Source of the DNA: Phaeotremella fagi | Taxonomy: Eukaryota > Basidiomycota > Tremellomycetes > Tremellales > Phaeotremellaceae | Direction: 5' to 3' | NCBI GenBank assembly: GCA_001599715.1 | Contig: BCHU01000015.1 | Location: forward strand, 248,001 to 312,000 | Length of the DNA: 64,000 nt | In this document: in pieces, positions 44,084 through 55,532 of the stretch | How positions within the stretch are numbered: position 1 is the first letter of the stretch | Layout: each line of letters starts with the position of its first letter | Notes under the pieces: model-generated | Seen by the model: the letters and a program-made list of their open reading frames with translations, nothing else | The model's database searches: none | What the model was told of the DNA's origin: nothing | Made by a program: the position numbers and the translations under genes

Positions 44084-44149
44084 CGTTTAAATCGGTTCAC
44101 AAGTCAGATTATATACACGGTGTACAATGTGTATAAAATAGAATCAAAA

Positions 44150-44580
44150 TCAACTACGTTCTCTGGTATGTGACGTTGGAGCTGTTGGTGGAAACTGGGA
44201 GTGAAAAGAATGACTGAACGTTCCTTTGATGGGTAAATTGCAATTGACATAAGAAAAAGGATTCATATTGTCCAGAGGTTCCGGATAGTGTAGAGGCGGC
44301 GATTTGAACGATTCGAGGTCCGTAAGCAGCCAGTCCACGCCATTAGTAAGAAAAGTCCCGACAAGGTCAGAAGGCTCGGATGACTGTAGTTGTCGTCTGC
44401 TTCGCGCCGATGAGATTGGAGAAGACATAAGTTGAGTTTCTGGGCACCAAATGTCCTGTACGAGGGTTGTGGCAACAAAGCAGAATCGATCAGTCAGTGC
44501 CACTCTTTGCTCTGGATCAAATCCACAGTGTTGTTCAGTGTGTATCAGTACTTGAATAATATCTGGAATGTAGAAGACAT
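44150..44580 (-). CDS. Possible small orphan protein, 127 aa
   Basis: Model: exons 44552-44580 (MSSTFQILFK) and 44150-44504 (minus), 47-nt intron GTACTG...CAAAG. Reads VALTDRFCFVATTLVQDIWCPETQLMSSP and ends in a Pro/Ser-rich tail. The splice is the only one I found that links an ATG to this frame; the acceptor is weak. No domain or relative seen. Confidence 0.35.
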
Positions 44581-44742
44581 ATCAACAAATTCATACTTCA
44601 TAAAACTTCCATATTGATCTATTGTACAAGTATCGATGTTCTGATGAGACTACAGGACTACTAGTCCACCAAACAACATATCCAAAAGCCTGGACTCAAT
44701 CCTCACCATTCATCCGGACAAAACACCTCTCAACGAACTTCT

Positions 44743-45303
44743 TCACAAACCATCTACTGGTTTCCCAGTCCCTGTGTAAACAACATCTTCTCCTCTTTCA
44801 ATCGCCAACAAATTCCACAGACCCGCGGTAAGCAGTTCAGCCAAAACCTTTCCCCCACTCTCAATAGCCGAACAAAGCATCTCATCAGTCTCCGGAACAC
44901 TCTTCCAATACTTATCTTCCCTCTTCAATCGTTTCAAAGCATCCTTCATACCTTCATAAGTGTAATCCGCTTCATCCTCAAGAAAGACCGATCGTTGTAA
45001 TCTGAAATCTCCATCTTCATCTAGAACAGAAGCGTAGACACTGATTTTTTTGGGTTTCATGGGTTCTTTGGGTTCATCTTCAGAGGATTGATGGAGGGCG
45101 ATCTCGAACTGATAGATTGGAGGACGGTTGATCTCGAAGATTATTTTATCGTGACTTCTTCCGTCACTGAGAGCATAGGCTGAAGTCCAATCTGGACCCC
45201 AATTCGTTTTGCTCAAGGTTTTGTTTCCGACAACATTCCATACCGTTTTCGCGTTACCGTAGAGCATCCAACTCGGTTTGATTTTCGTTCTTGAACGTGA
45301 CAT
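44743..45303 (-). CDS. Orphan protein, 186 aa (38-45 kb group)
   Basis: Single exon, ATG at 45303. PSWMLYGNAKTVWNVVGNKTLSKTNWGPDW, then HDKIIFEINRPPIYQFEIALH and the C-terminal YWKSVPETDEMLCSAIESGGKVLAELLTAGL. IIFEIN...FEI parallels VIFEV...FEI in the 40197 orphan, and the last helix has the same (L/V)LA.LL pattern. No known domain, no signal peptide. Function unknown. Confidence 0.65.
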   Translation of the reverse strand: MSRSRTKIKPSWMLYGNAKTVWNVVGNKTLSKTNWGPDWTSAYALSDGRSHDKIIFEINRPPIYQFEIALHQSSEDEPKEPMKPKKISVYASVLDEDGDFRLQRSVFLEDEADYTYEGMKDALKRLKREDKYWKSVPETDEMLCSAIESGGKVLAELLTAGLWNLLAIERGEDVVYTGTGKPVDGL

Positions 45304-45955
45304 TTATAACGTTGTTTACCAAAATTTGATTCTTTGTAGTAAATTGGATGAAGAAATGGGAAAGAACAACTTGGAAAGATTCTTCTCAACTTGTCCAATT
45401 GCTGTAAGTAAAGAAGGCAACTCACTGGAAGGCGTTTACGGTAATATATTGTTGGATAAACTACAAAGGAGTTATTTCGGTGAATTGGAAAAAAAATCGC
45501 CTTCTTGTGAGAAATAAAATGAGATAATCTGCTCTGCTTGTCGGTGTCACGACTGTGAGTGACCCTTCATCATGCCTTTGGCAACGGCTAGATGCATGTA
45601 TAACGTGACCTGAACTCTTTCCAGTAGTTGAATTATTGTTATCTTTGTCAAGTTGTCATTACATAGCACGTTATATGTAGTCGTAACATTGGACTTTGGT
45701 ATACAATCGATGAAGGGGACGGTAAAGGGGACGGTAAAAGTCTCGACATGTGTACAGTTTGAACAATCCAATACGAACGATCATAAAGCGATACATACAG
45801 TAATCATACATGAAATCTACTCATATAAAATCGTAAAAATATAATACAGTAAAAAAAGGATGAAAAAAAGCAAATCTATTGTCGAAAAGGACGAAACGAA
45901 AACCCAGACCACACGGACCACACGCTGTATACAACAAAGTAACATCGACCAACAA
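45304..45955. other. Intergenic region
   Basis: About 650 nt. Contains a short direct repeat GGGGACGGTAAA at about 45716 and 45730. Short ORFs on both strands have no support. Confidence 0.4.
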
Positions 45956-48900
45956 TCAAACCAACCACTCATTCTCAACCTCCAACTCCTCATCCAACAA
46001 TTGATCACCAAGTTCTCTGACCGGTAAACGTCGACGAGGTAATCCCCCCATTTCACCACCACCCCGCGCACCATTAAATCCAAATGGTTCAGGATAAACA
46101 GCAAAAGGATCACCGTCATCTGCGCCACGGCCAGGTGGGTGTAATCGATTCAACCAATCTTCTACACGCGGGAGTTCCAAATCCAAATGAGGTCTTGGTC
46201 TTGGTATTGGGTTCAACCGATACGGAGCTTGAGGTCGAGCAGGAGCTGGGGCTGGGGCTGGAGCTGGGGCCAGGATCCACGGGGCTCGAGCTCCACGATT
46301 TCCAGCTCGTACCCTCGGGCGTGGGATCGGTTGATGGTTGACTGGAAGTGGCAATCCATGGACCATCCGAGCATCTATTTCACCGAGATTCCAAGGTGGA
46401 ACTGGGAGAGCTGGGACCAAAGCAGGATTGGGCAGTGGGGGCACAGCCACCTGTTGGAATTGTAAGATGTTCTGACGTAGATCGATCAAGTCTTGGATCC
46501 CTCTTCCGGGAACAAAAGGTGCAGGAGGATATTGGTATCCAACACCAGCAGCTGGAATACCACCACCACCTTCACCATTACCTGGTGCAACCACTTCTGG
46601 TGCGGCAACTTCCAAATCGGCGGCAGTAAGTTCGAACCCTTCAGCTTGAGCAGCTTCTGCAATTTGTCTTTGGACTGCGTCTCTTGCAGCGATGATCTAA
46701 CGGGTTCGTTAATACCTATACATGGTAGAAACAGCTGTCAAATTACCCTGTTGGCCTCAGTCTGGTTTTCATTTCTATCCCATAGAGGACATTTCGTGGA
46801 GTTTTTAGGAGCGGTTGTGGCTGCATTTCCAGGAGCTATCAAAGTAAATTATAATCGTTCTCGGTGTAATTAATTGATTTCTCACTTTGATCGAAATGAT
46901 CGTACCTAGAAAACAAGTCAATCAAAATAAACGCTGGAGAAAAAGGACATTTCTTACCCAGTGATAGTTTTCCCGCATATGTAGCAACAAATCGTGTTGC
47001 ATGGTTTTGGACACTATACTCCTTGTTGTCAGTTTAAACATACGTGTTGTCATGGGGACACGAACAAATATTTTATTGCACCTGTCCAGTTATAAGTGAG
47101 GCAACACACTGTGGGACAGAATTCCACTTACCCGCCCTCCTTGACAAACGGTTTCTGGCATTTGGGACATTTTCGCACAGCAGCCTCTGACATTGCTTCT
47201 TCGACTGCATGTCTTTTGTCGAGTTTACGATCTTTTTCCATTTCTGTGGAGAAGAACTATCAGTTGAACTGCATACATACTCATAAAACCCTCCAAGCTT
47301 TGTAACTGACCCTCGCATGTTTTCGGTAAATGTTCCTAAGAAAAACCACATCAGCGTAAAATTATACTGTAATCAGAGAACAGAACCTACCTCTCGTTTA
47401 CATTTTCTACAAGAAACATGTAAACAAGTAGAGTTCAAACATCTAAACAACTTCTCCTCCTCGTTCTCAATAACAGCAGCGTAAGGACATCTAGGACAAG
47501 TTTCCAAACCTTCAATCTCTGCTTTTTCAATAGCTTGAATCTGTTGTAATCTGTAATAGAGATTTAACGATTTGACGGAAAGTAATCTTGCAAGTTCTGA
47601 TTCGGGGAATGTCGATTGACAATTGGATGAATCCGTACATTGTATCAACTGTGACATACTGTATCAGTATTTGAATTGTGGTTGTGTTCAGTGAAACCTA
47701 CCGTTTGTTGTTCTCCTAATTTCGTTTCTGCCCAAGTTGTAAGACATTGTTTACAGAAGAGATGACCATCGGAGCATTGATACATATCATTCTTCCTTGT
47801 CAGCACCTAATGCAATATGTGAACGTACCAAAAGTTCGTCCCCAAAACAGCATCCACAAGTCAACCCTTGTCCATTAGCGATAGCCTCGTCATAAGCTAA
47901 ACGTCTAGCCTCTTCCAAATCCTTATCAACGATTTCTTTGGCTAAAGACGTGTAAGTGCTTTAACCATTAAGATGTACTGTTCTCGTTCACTTACCAATC
48001 AGATCATCGACGAATTTCTTCTCAAGCCAGAATTCAGTCTCTCCTCCATCGCCAGCAATGGAGTAGTTGACATTTGCAGCTTGCATACCATTTTGTGCTA
48101 CTCTTGATCCACTAGAGCTTGACTCTCCACGAGCATTTGATTGGATAAATCTGGCCTTTCCTTTAGACTTGGTACGCTCCTTTTTCAATTCAATATATGG
48201 TTTAGGCGATTGTTTCGAAGCTTCCAGCAGTGATATATAAGCAGGGGTGAACAGTGAGTTGACCAACTGAAATTTTGCCTTTATACTGGAAACACTCATT
48301 AGTTTAACAGTAATCCATTATACCCAGAATAAATAGACTCACAAAGAAGTTGGAACAAAAGAGAAATGCTCTTCCAAGCTAGAAACTGAATTCGTAACAT
48401 AGAAATCACCAGTTCTAAACCCAATCCTAAACGTCTGCGAAGTATAATCCAGAACATCAACCCCAGCTTTTGATATCCCTTTATCGTTCAATGAAGTCGA
48501 TGTTGATTTCGGATAACCACCAGGAAGACTCAGACATAATTCAATGACTAATTCTATCGCTCGATCCGCTGATCCTTTAGGTAGTTCAGTCTCCAGTGCG
48601 GAGATGGCATAATCTTTATCTAGGTCTGGTAGAACTTCTAATAAAGTTGGTAAAAGTTGGATGGGTTTTAGTTCTGATGGTTGATCTAACGCTGCTAGGG
48701 GTTGTGAATTTGAGGTCGAGGTTGATGAGAGGAGTGAAGTGTTTGAACTTGAAGCCAAATTTGGATTTATTTCAGGTTTGGAATCGAGTGATGGAGTTTT
48801 TGTCAAGGCGATTCGTTGACGCTTATTAGAAGATGGACCATCATCTTTAGAACGTTTGATGACTCTTCTGACGATGTCTTCTTCGGTTTCGGAAGATGAT

Positions 48901-49069
48901 GAGACTTCTATCGGATCGTTTTCGTTGTTTTTTCGTTTGAGATGGTGAGGGATGGTTGGGAGGATGGTGAAATCTTCATCGTCTGAGTCCTGAGGGTCTT
49001 GTACGATGGGTGGCTTGGATTATGGTATCAGATATGAAGCTTTGATGAGGTGGATTGGCTTACCATCAT
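45956..49069 (-). CDS. RNF216/TRIAD3-like RBR E3 ubiquitin ligase
   Basis: My 13-exon model (49064-49069, 48343-49013, 47996-48285, 47829-47941, 47702-47791, 47391-47648, 47311-47335, 47132-47243, 47066-47081, 46958-47013, 46886-46905, 46747-46835, 45956-46696) gives 828 aa in frame. RING1: CGCCFGDELL..MYQCSDGHLFCKQC. IBR: CPRCPYAAVIENEEEKLFRCLNSTCLHVSCRKCKREEHLPKTCEE. RING2: KCPKCQKPFVKEGGCNKIFCPKPCNTICCYICGKTITGYDHFD. The EHLPKTCEE and GYDHF motifs are typical of RNF216. The expected catalytic cysteine is the one in CNKIFC, at an exon junction. The C-terminal 240 residues are Pro-rich and disordered. The first exon codes only Met-Met and the frame is open further upstream without ATG, so a further 5' exon is possible. 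Confidence 0.88.
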
Positions 49070-49567
49070 GAGACCGTGAGGGTGACTACCTTTGGATGAA
49101 CTGGGGTGGGATTCTCTTCTCTCTACTCTGATTCCGAGTAGCGTTTTTTCTCCCTTTCTAGACTGAAGTTGAGCTAACCAGTAAGATGTCAACTAACAAC
49201 ATAGATGTAGATCATTATGTAAAAGGATAAGATGTTGATGGGGATCAGTGGGTGTAGTTGACTCAACCATGACTTGAAACGCACAGACACATTCCATTGT
49301 TAAGGCACAAGTTTGCCACCCAAATCAATCCCACGTGGAAATAAATGCTGACGTAAGACTTTCTAACGTTGTAACGCACTCGCGTTGTGTCAACGTCCAA
49401 CCTACCTCCAACTGGTGTATATCATCAACCTGTACAGCAAGATTAACCTAGTTACTATATATACCACATATAGATAGCGATCAAACAAAGAGCTCTAATC
49501 AATCTCACCAAATCGCTTTATCCACTTCAACTCGTCCACCTCAACCCCATCCCCAACCGCATTCACA
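49070..49567. promoter_or_regulatory. Divergent promoter region RBR ligase/PUP2
   Basis: About 500 nt. Holds CAAGTTTGCCACCCAAATCA at 49308-49327 (also at 27356-27375). May contain an unrecognised first exon of the RBR gene. Confidence 0.45.
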
Positions 49568-50751
49568 ATGTTCCTTACCAGGTATGTTCATCCATCTCAC
49601 CTTTTTGACTGATGTACCATACTCAACCTTTCGTAGATCAGAATATGATCGTGGTGTCAACACTTTCTCCCCAGAGGTAAGTTAAAATACTACTCAATAT
49701 CTACTCGAGCTAACTCTCGCCTTTAGGGTCGTCTATTCCAAGGTGTGTCATATTGATCTATACCATCGTTCCAACTAACTAACACCTCTCCAGTCGAATA
49801 CGCAATGGAAGCAATCAAAGTAAGTCCACCCCTCCCTCCCAACTCCTCCACCCAGACTAACACCCCCCACCCAAGCTCGGTTCAACAACAGTAGGAATAA
49901 CCACACCCCACGGAACAGTCCTAGCAGTCGAGAAAAGAGTTCCATCCCCTCTACTGGAATCATCTTCAATCGAGAAAATCATGGAAATAGATTCACATGT
50001 CGGATGTGCGATGTCAGGTCTGACTGCTGATGCACGAACGATGGTTGATCATGCTAGAGTCACCTCTCAAATGCACGCTTTCACTTATGACGAACCTATC
50101 GGGGTTGAGAGTTGTACTCAGGCCGTTTGTGATTTAGCTTTGAGGTTTGGTGAGAGTGTTGAAGATGATGATGCTTTGATGGTGAGTTTGGGTTCGGATC
50201 TTGGTTTGAGAACGATGACTGATTCCCGTTTTTTTAGTCTAGACCTTTTGGTGTAGCTTTGTTAATAGCAGGAATCGATGAGAAAGGTCCACAACTGTAG
50301 GTTAGCTGTGAGTTGGAGAAGAACCCTAGCTAACACTCTGTTAGCTATCACACAGATCCATCAGGAACTTTTGTCAGATACGACGCAAAAGCCATTGGAT
50401 CAGGTTCAGAACAAGCCCAACAATCATTACAGGATGCTTTCCACAAGGTGCGCCATTACATCTCCAAAATACGTACCTAGCGCTCACTAACACCCACACA
50501 GCAAATGACATTATTAGAAGCTCACAGTCTAGCTTTAAAAGTCTTGAAGGAAGTCATGGAAGAGAAATTGGATGAGAATAATGTTCAATTGGCTCAGGTA
50601 GGGTATTCAACGGATAAGGGTAGATAATTTATACTGATGATGATGGTTTTAGGTTACGAAAGATAAAGGATTCCAAATCTTAGGGGAAACTGATCTTAAA
50701 GCTGTCATTGATACTCTTACGGTTGCTGTTCCTGTTGCAGCTGCAGCTTAG
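49568..50751 (+). CDS. PUP2: 20S proteasome subunit alpha type 5
   Basis: Exons 49568-49581, 49637-49676, 49727-49742, 49794-49819, 49876-50181, 50238-50296, 50345-50447, 50502-50597 and 50653-50751; 252 aa, in frame. The N-terminal alpha-subunit signature [33 protein letters not shown] is complete, followed by [45 protein letters not shown] and the alpha5-type block [23 protein letters not shown]...[46 protein letters not shown]. Alpha5 is a structural ring subunit and not a protease itself. The signature is split over four tiny exons (14, 40, 16, 26 nt). The acceptor at 50344 was chosen to restore LYHTDPSG. Confidence 0.97.
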
Positions 50752-50946
50752 GTTGCGGAAGCTTTTGAAATAAAAAGTAGGAGTAAATGTAAAGTCATGC
50801 ATATAACGAGATATAAAAATGGATGCGGGGTATGGGCAGTGTGTCACTGTCGTTCAGTCTGATAGAATGATTTATGGAATTGAAGAAAGAACATGATAGA
50901 CGTAGCCGTCTATGATTGAAATATGTCTATAGCTCGATTCACCCCC

Positions 50947-51902
50947 CTACTCCCCCTTGAAAACTTTTATCGAACTCCAAACCCAATCCCCAGCCCTATC
51001 CCAAATCCCCCCAACACCCTTAAGTTTCTGTTCCTCAGTAAGCACCATATCGCCTTTCGGATCCCTAAAATGGATCATCAACCCTATCTCAACCCCGGTG
51101 TCGAGTTTGACACTTGACCATTCGAGCCATACGTCTACCCAACCTTTACCACCGCCTTTACGTGTAGGTTCACCTAGGAGATTGAGGAATTGTTTGGCTG
51201 TTTGATCAGGTTGGATGGTGGTTTTTAGTGGTCTTTTGAGAGTTTGCGTGGAAGAGGTGGTGGGATGGGGTGGGAGATGGATGGTATCAGATGAAAATTC
51301 GAGGATGAGGGGTGGACTGGGTAGATAAACCTCTTCAACTTTCGTTCTGGATTTTGAGGACGATAGAGGGGGAGGATTGTTATAAATATCTATCGAATCT
51401 AACAACATCACCTCCTTTCCAAGGAAACAGAGTGATAGACCAAGAGAATAATAATTGTGATACACTGAATCTGAATATTTCTTGATGTCGGGGGTAACAG
51501 GTTGGAGGTGGGTTGGGGATTGGTCTTCAATGAATTTGGATAGGAGAGGGGAGTCTGTTGGTTGGTCGAAGAGGGGATGCAGGGATGATAGGTTCATTGA
51601 CATTTTGATGGTTGCGCAAAGAACAGTCAATTCTCCAGATGTATAGGTCCCAGTCGATATGGTTTTAGTCTAATCCCGCAAATCTCCGTGTGATTTTGGT
51701 TAGCAATGCGACAGACTGACTCGTACTGCACCCGCACCTTTACCCTTTTTGTGGCAGCGGCTAGAGCGGCAGTTGCTTGGTGTACGTCACTCAGTGAGGG
51801 AGGGAGACTGTAGGAATTTCGTGGGGTAGGAGGTAGATGGTGGTCTTCTTCAACTTTGACATTAACATTAACATCTAAATTAACGTATAACATATCTTCC
51901 AT
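50947..51902 (-). CDS. Conserved-looking protein of unknown function, 293 aa
   Basis: Exons 51744-51902 and 50947-51669 (minus), phase-0 intron of 74 nt. The second exon has a well-structured, alternating hydrophobic pattern: SLHPLFDQPTDSPLLSKFIED, KKYSDSVYHNYYSLGLSLCFLGKEVMLLDSIDIYN, AKQFLNLLGEPTRKGGGKGWVDVWLEWSS, GVEIGLMIHFRDP and a Trp-rich end IWDRAGDWVWSSIKVFKGE. NYYSLGLSLCF...LDSIDIYN followed by LGEPTRK is faintly like the UPF0183/PHAF1 fold, but I would not assign it. No signal peptide. The gene is convergent with PUP2 (196 nt apart). Confidence 0.75.
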
Positions 51903-52217
51903 TTTAATACACTGTTATTTACTCACACGACAACACCAAACCCAAAGGTAAGTCTCAAACCTCACTACTACTACTCCCACTCCCTTCACAACGGGGTCAA
52001 CGGTCTCAATCACACTAAACTCAACTTGACCCCACACCTCCTCTCCTTTGTCTTTCCTCACGACAACATTCTAAGAACGTTAGACGATAGATCTTATCTT
52101 CTTATCTCTCTTATCTCAATTCCAACTTTGTCTTCTAATTCTTTCTTTTCAACTTCTGAAATTCTCATCTAAATTTGATCTAAACTAATTGATATATCAA
52201 ACCCATCCCCACCTACC
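51903..52217. promoter_or_regulatory. Hexokinase upstream region
   Basis: About 315 nt with a CT-rich run (52085-52170) directly before the hexokinase ATG, typical of strong fungal promoters. Confidence 0.45.
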
Positions 52218-54831
52218 ATGAACCGCGTAGCCAACCTAAACCCAACCCACATTCCAGAGATGTTACCAAACCTCATCGACCCCTTCAAAAAGCTCTCCAC
52301 CGAAGATTCAACTCCACCTCTAACCTCTTCCCCGGTCCCTTATTCATCCTCCCCAGCTCCAGTTCTAGATAACGGAACCAATATAGGTACTGCAGGTCGT
52401 AAAGCTTCTTTACCTGGTAGCAGAGCTAGTTTCAATATGGAACGGTCTGGTAGTGGAAGAAGTCGTAGAGGTAGTGGAACTGTTATTACCCCTAGTGGAA
52501 GTCATTCGGTTTATCATACTAGAACCAATGTGGGTCAAGGCATTTTGCAAACATTGGGGAAGGATGGCTGATTCACTCTTAGGACGATCTTGAATTCCCT
52601 CATGCTGAGAAGAAAACTATTGCTGATCATTTACGAAAATATGAATCACTTTTGACTCGTGAGGAGGCTCTTCCTGTGTGAGACGACAACTTTACTGACT
52701 CTTATCACCCAGTTACACCACAGAGAATGAGAATGATCGTTCACGCTTTCGAAGAAACTCTTGATAAAGGTCTCAAAAAGGATGGTCAAGTAGTTGTAAG
52801 TCCATTCACCAGAATTCATGAGTAATTCTCTAATAAATCTCGTCAGCCAATGAGTAAGCTCTCTTCATCTTTCAAACCCAGTTCGTTGACTAAACCACCA
52901 AAGTTCCCGCTTTCGTCTTCGGTGTAAGTCTAAACCTCCCCATATCCACCCATACTAACCGAATGAACATAGTGGCCAACAGGCGAAGAAGTCGGTGAAT
53001 ACTTAGCATTAGATTTAGGTGGTACCAATCTTCGAGTCTGTTTAGTCACTCTCCAAGGTCAAGGGAAATTCGAAATCACTCAGACTAAATATCGATTGAC
53101 TGAGGAACAGAAACAGGATGATGGGACTAAATTGTATGTTCCTTCTTTACTTTTTATTGGATATGCGTCTCCTTTGTTGATTACGAAATAGATTCGATTT
53201 CTGTGCCGAATGTTTGGCTAGTTTTATTAAAGATAATTTGGGTCGTACACCCGCCGATGGAGTTTTACCATTAGGTTTCACAGTAAGTATCCCGTGCTTA
53301 ATCAGAGACGTAAACTGAACTGCAAACTTTAGTTCTCCTACCCTTGCGCGTGAGTTTTCCTCAATAAATCTCTAACCTCTGCTAATACCTACTTTGTGTT
53401 CAGACAAGAAAAGATTGATCATGGTGGTGAGTTCGCAAATCGTTGATAATCACGCTCTCGCTGAACTCTCTCTTTCCTATAGTTCTCATCAGATGGACCA
53501 AGGGTTTCGGTGCACCAGGAGTCGAAGGTAACGACGTAGCCAAGATGTTTGCAGATTCACTTAAAAGAGCCGTACGTCCTAATCTCTACCAATGTCGGTC
53601 GATGCTGATGACCAAAAAAGAACGTCCCAATCGAATTAACCGCTTTGATCAATGATACAACCGGAACACTTATTGCTTCAAACTACGTTGATCCTAATAC
53701 TAAGATCGCTGTTATCTTCGGGACAGGTTGTAATGCTGCTTATATGGAGACGGCTGAGAATATCCCAAAGATGGATCATATGGGTTTACCACCTAAGGAG
53801 AATATGGCTATCAATGTGAGTCACATGGATGGAATTATATGGATCAATCATCTGACTAGGTATTTAGTGCGAATGGGGAGCTTTCGATTCTTTCGATCAT
53901 CAACATCTTCGTGAGTTGAAACTGTTTCTTGATGCAACAGACAACTGACAATGTTTTAGCTCGAACCAAATTCGATATCATCATCGATGAATCATCCAAC
54001 AAACCTGGTGAACAGGTGAGTCTAGTTGAGGTATTGCGTAACTCCAAAATTAACTATTTCATGTCACGTCTAGTCCTTCGAAAAGATGATTGCGGGTCTT
54101 TACCTCGGAGAAGTATTCCGTCTGATCATCTGTGAACTCATCGATCAAGGAGATCTCTTCTTGGGTCAAAACACCTACAAGCTTGAAAAGGCTTACGCTT
54201 TCGACACGGCATTCTTAAGTTTGATGGAAAGGTTGGTCATGTCTTTTATTTACTGGTTTAAACATATCTGATACGATCACAGTGACCCAACTGATGAGCT
54301 TCTCACCATCATCGGTGTCTTCACTCATTTCTTCGGTGTTGAGACTACCATTGAAGAACGTGTTTTCTTCAAACAACTTGCTGTTCTCATTGGAACTAGA
54401 GCTGCTAGATTGTCAGCTTGTGGTATCGCTGCTATTGTCAGTAAGAAGGGTTATCTCGAGGAGGTGAGTGTTGTGGTTCAAGATTGAGGGTACATGCTGA
54501 CGATTGTAGGGATGCTCTGTTGGTGCCGATGGTTCATTGTACAATGTAAGTCTGCTGGATTCTTCGAACGCGAATATAGCAGATATCTAACCTTTCACAG
54601 AAATATCCAAACTTCGCCAATAGAGTTCATACAGCCTTAGTCGACATTTTCGGTGAAAAAGGTAGAAAAATCGTTACCCACCACGCAGAAGATGGTTCAG
54701 GTGTCGGAAGTGCTATTATCGCTGGTACGTCGTGAAATTCATTTACAGTATCTCATTGATTAATGCTGACGATTTGTGATATAGCTATGACAAAAGCTAG
54801 AAAAGATGCTGGTCATTTCGTTGATTACTAA
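52218..54831 (+). CDS. Hexokinase
   Basis: 18 exons: 52218-52529, 52583-52675, 52724-52795, 52847-52853, 52904-52923, 52973-53133, 53192-53282, 53333-53349, 53404-53426, 53483-53571, 53621-53815, 53868-53910, 53960-54015, 54074-54231, 54283-54463, 54510-54545, 54601-54724, 54785-54831; 574 aa, in frame. ATP-dependent phosphorylation of glucose, first step of glycolysis. Motifs: [34 protein letters not shown] (phosphate 1), [32 protein letters not shown] (sugar binding), LTALINDTTGTLIAS (catalytic Asp), VIFGTGCNAAYME and HHAEDGSGVGSAI. It is longer than usual (about 485-500 aa) owing to a Ser/Pro-rich N-terminus of about 105 residues. The exon 2/3 junction is the least certain; the donor at 52676 with the acceptor at 52723 is the only pair that keeps frame. 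Confidence 0.96.
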
Positions 54832-55035
54832 AATGTTACTTTGACCATGAAATGGGACTGGTATATGAAAAAATTCGAGAACGACGGAAAATTAGGAAAT
54901 CCTTTTACGGTTTTGGACGATGGGCGGGATTGTATGATTAGAACGTTGGGTTAAAAAAAGAAATTAATGCATGGTTTACCTTCAAACCAATTATACGAGA
55001 CGTTACTAACATAAAATCGTTATAAACAATAATGT

Positions 55036-55532
55036 TCAATACTCATCATCACTATCACCCAATGCACACAAAACCTGACAAGAATAACTTAACTCCCTCT
55101 CCCCCAAATTCTCCCAATACCAACCTAGAATATCAACGTAATCCTCGAAAACATCATTGAAATCACCATGAACCTCGAATAATCGACTATGGGGCAAATC
55201 GAGACGTTCCATTGAAGAATCTTTGAAAGTGACACTAAACTTTGGAGCTGTAGTAAGATTGGAATGTAAGATAAAAGTCGAAATTGAATCCAACGATTTT
55301 CTGAATAACGGGATGAGGGCTTTGGTGAGGGCGGAAGATTTTTGGGAGTTACCACTTGATTTGGTTTGGATATATTCTGCGAAGGAAATTCGGATTTTTA
55401 AGGTGGTTGGTTCGAGAATTTTTTCAGTTGGTTGGTTGATAAGCTGGAACTGGGGGAGGGGGTTTGGGTTGTATTGGAAGTTGAGGTTGAGGATGAACTT
55501 GGTGTTGAGGTTGAAGTGTGGGAATGTGGCAT
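55036..55532 (-). CDS. Unknown protein, C-terminal exon (5' part unresolved)
   Basis: A long open frame on the minus strand without its own ATG at the start. It reads FPHFNLNTKFILNLNFQYNPNPLPQFQLINQPTEKILEPTTLKIRISFAEYI, then SALTKALIPLFRKSLDSISTFILHS and ends ENLGERELSYSCQVLCALGDSDDEY. The alternating hydrophobic pattern and acidic end look like a real folded domain. The upstream exon is probably within 55600-55843 (an open minus frame starting MITTGRCLTVFPEEFRIHQNEDDED), but I could not find a splice pair that joins the two cleanly, so the gene end is left open. No family recognised. Confidence 0.5.

Noticed and set aside
46084..46629. Plus ORFs with Gly/Trp/Ser-rich repeats
   Set aside because: Antisense of the Pro-rich C-terminal tail of the RBR ligase.
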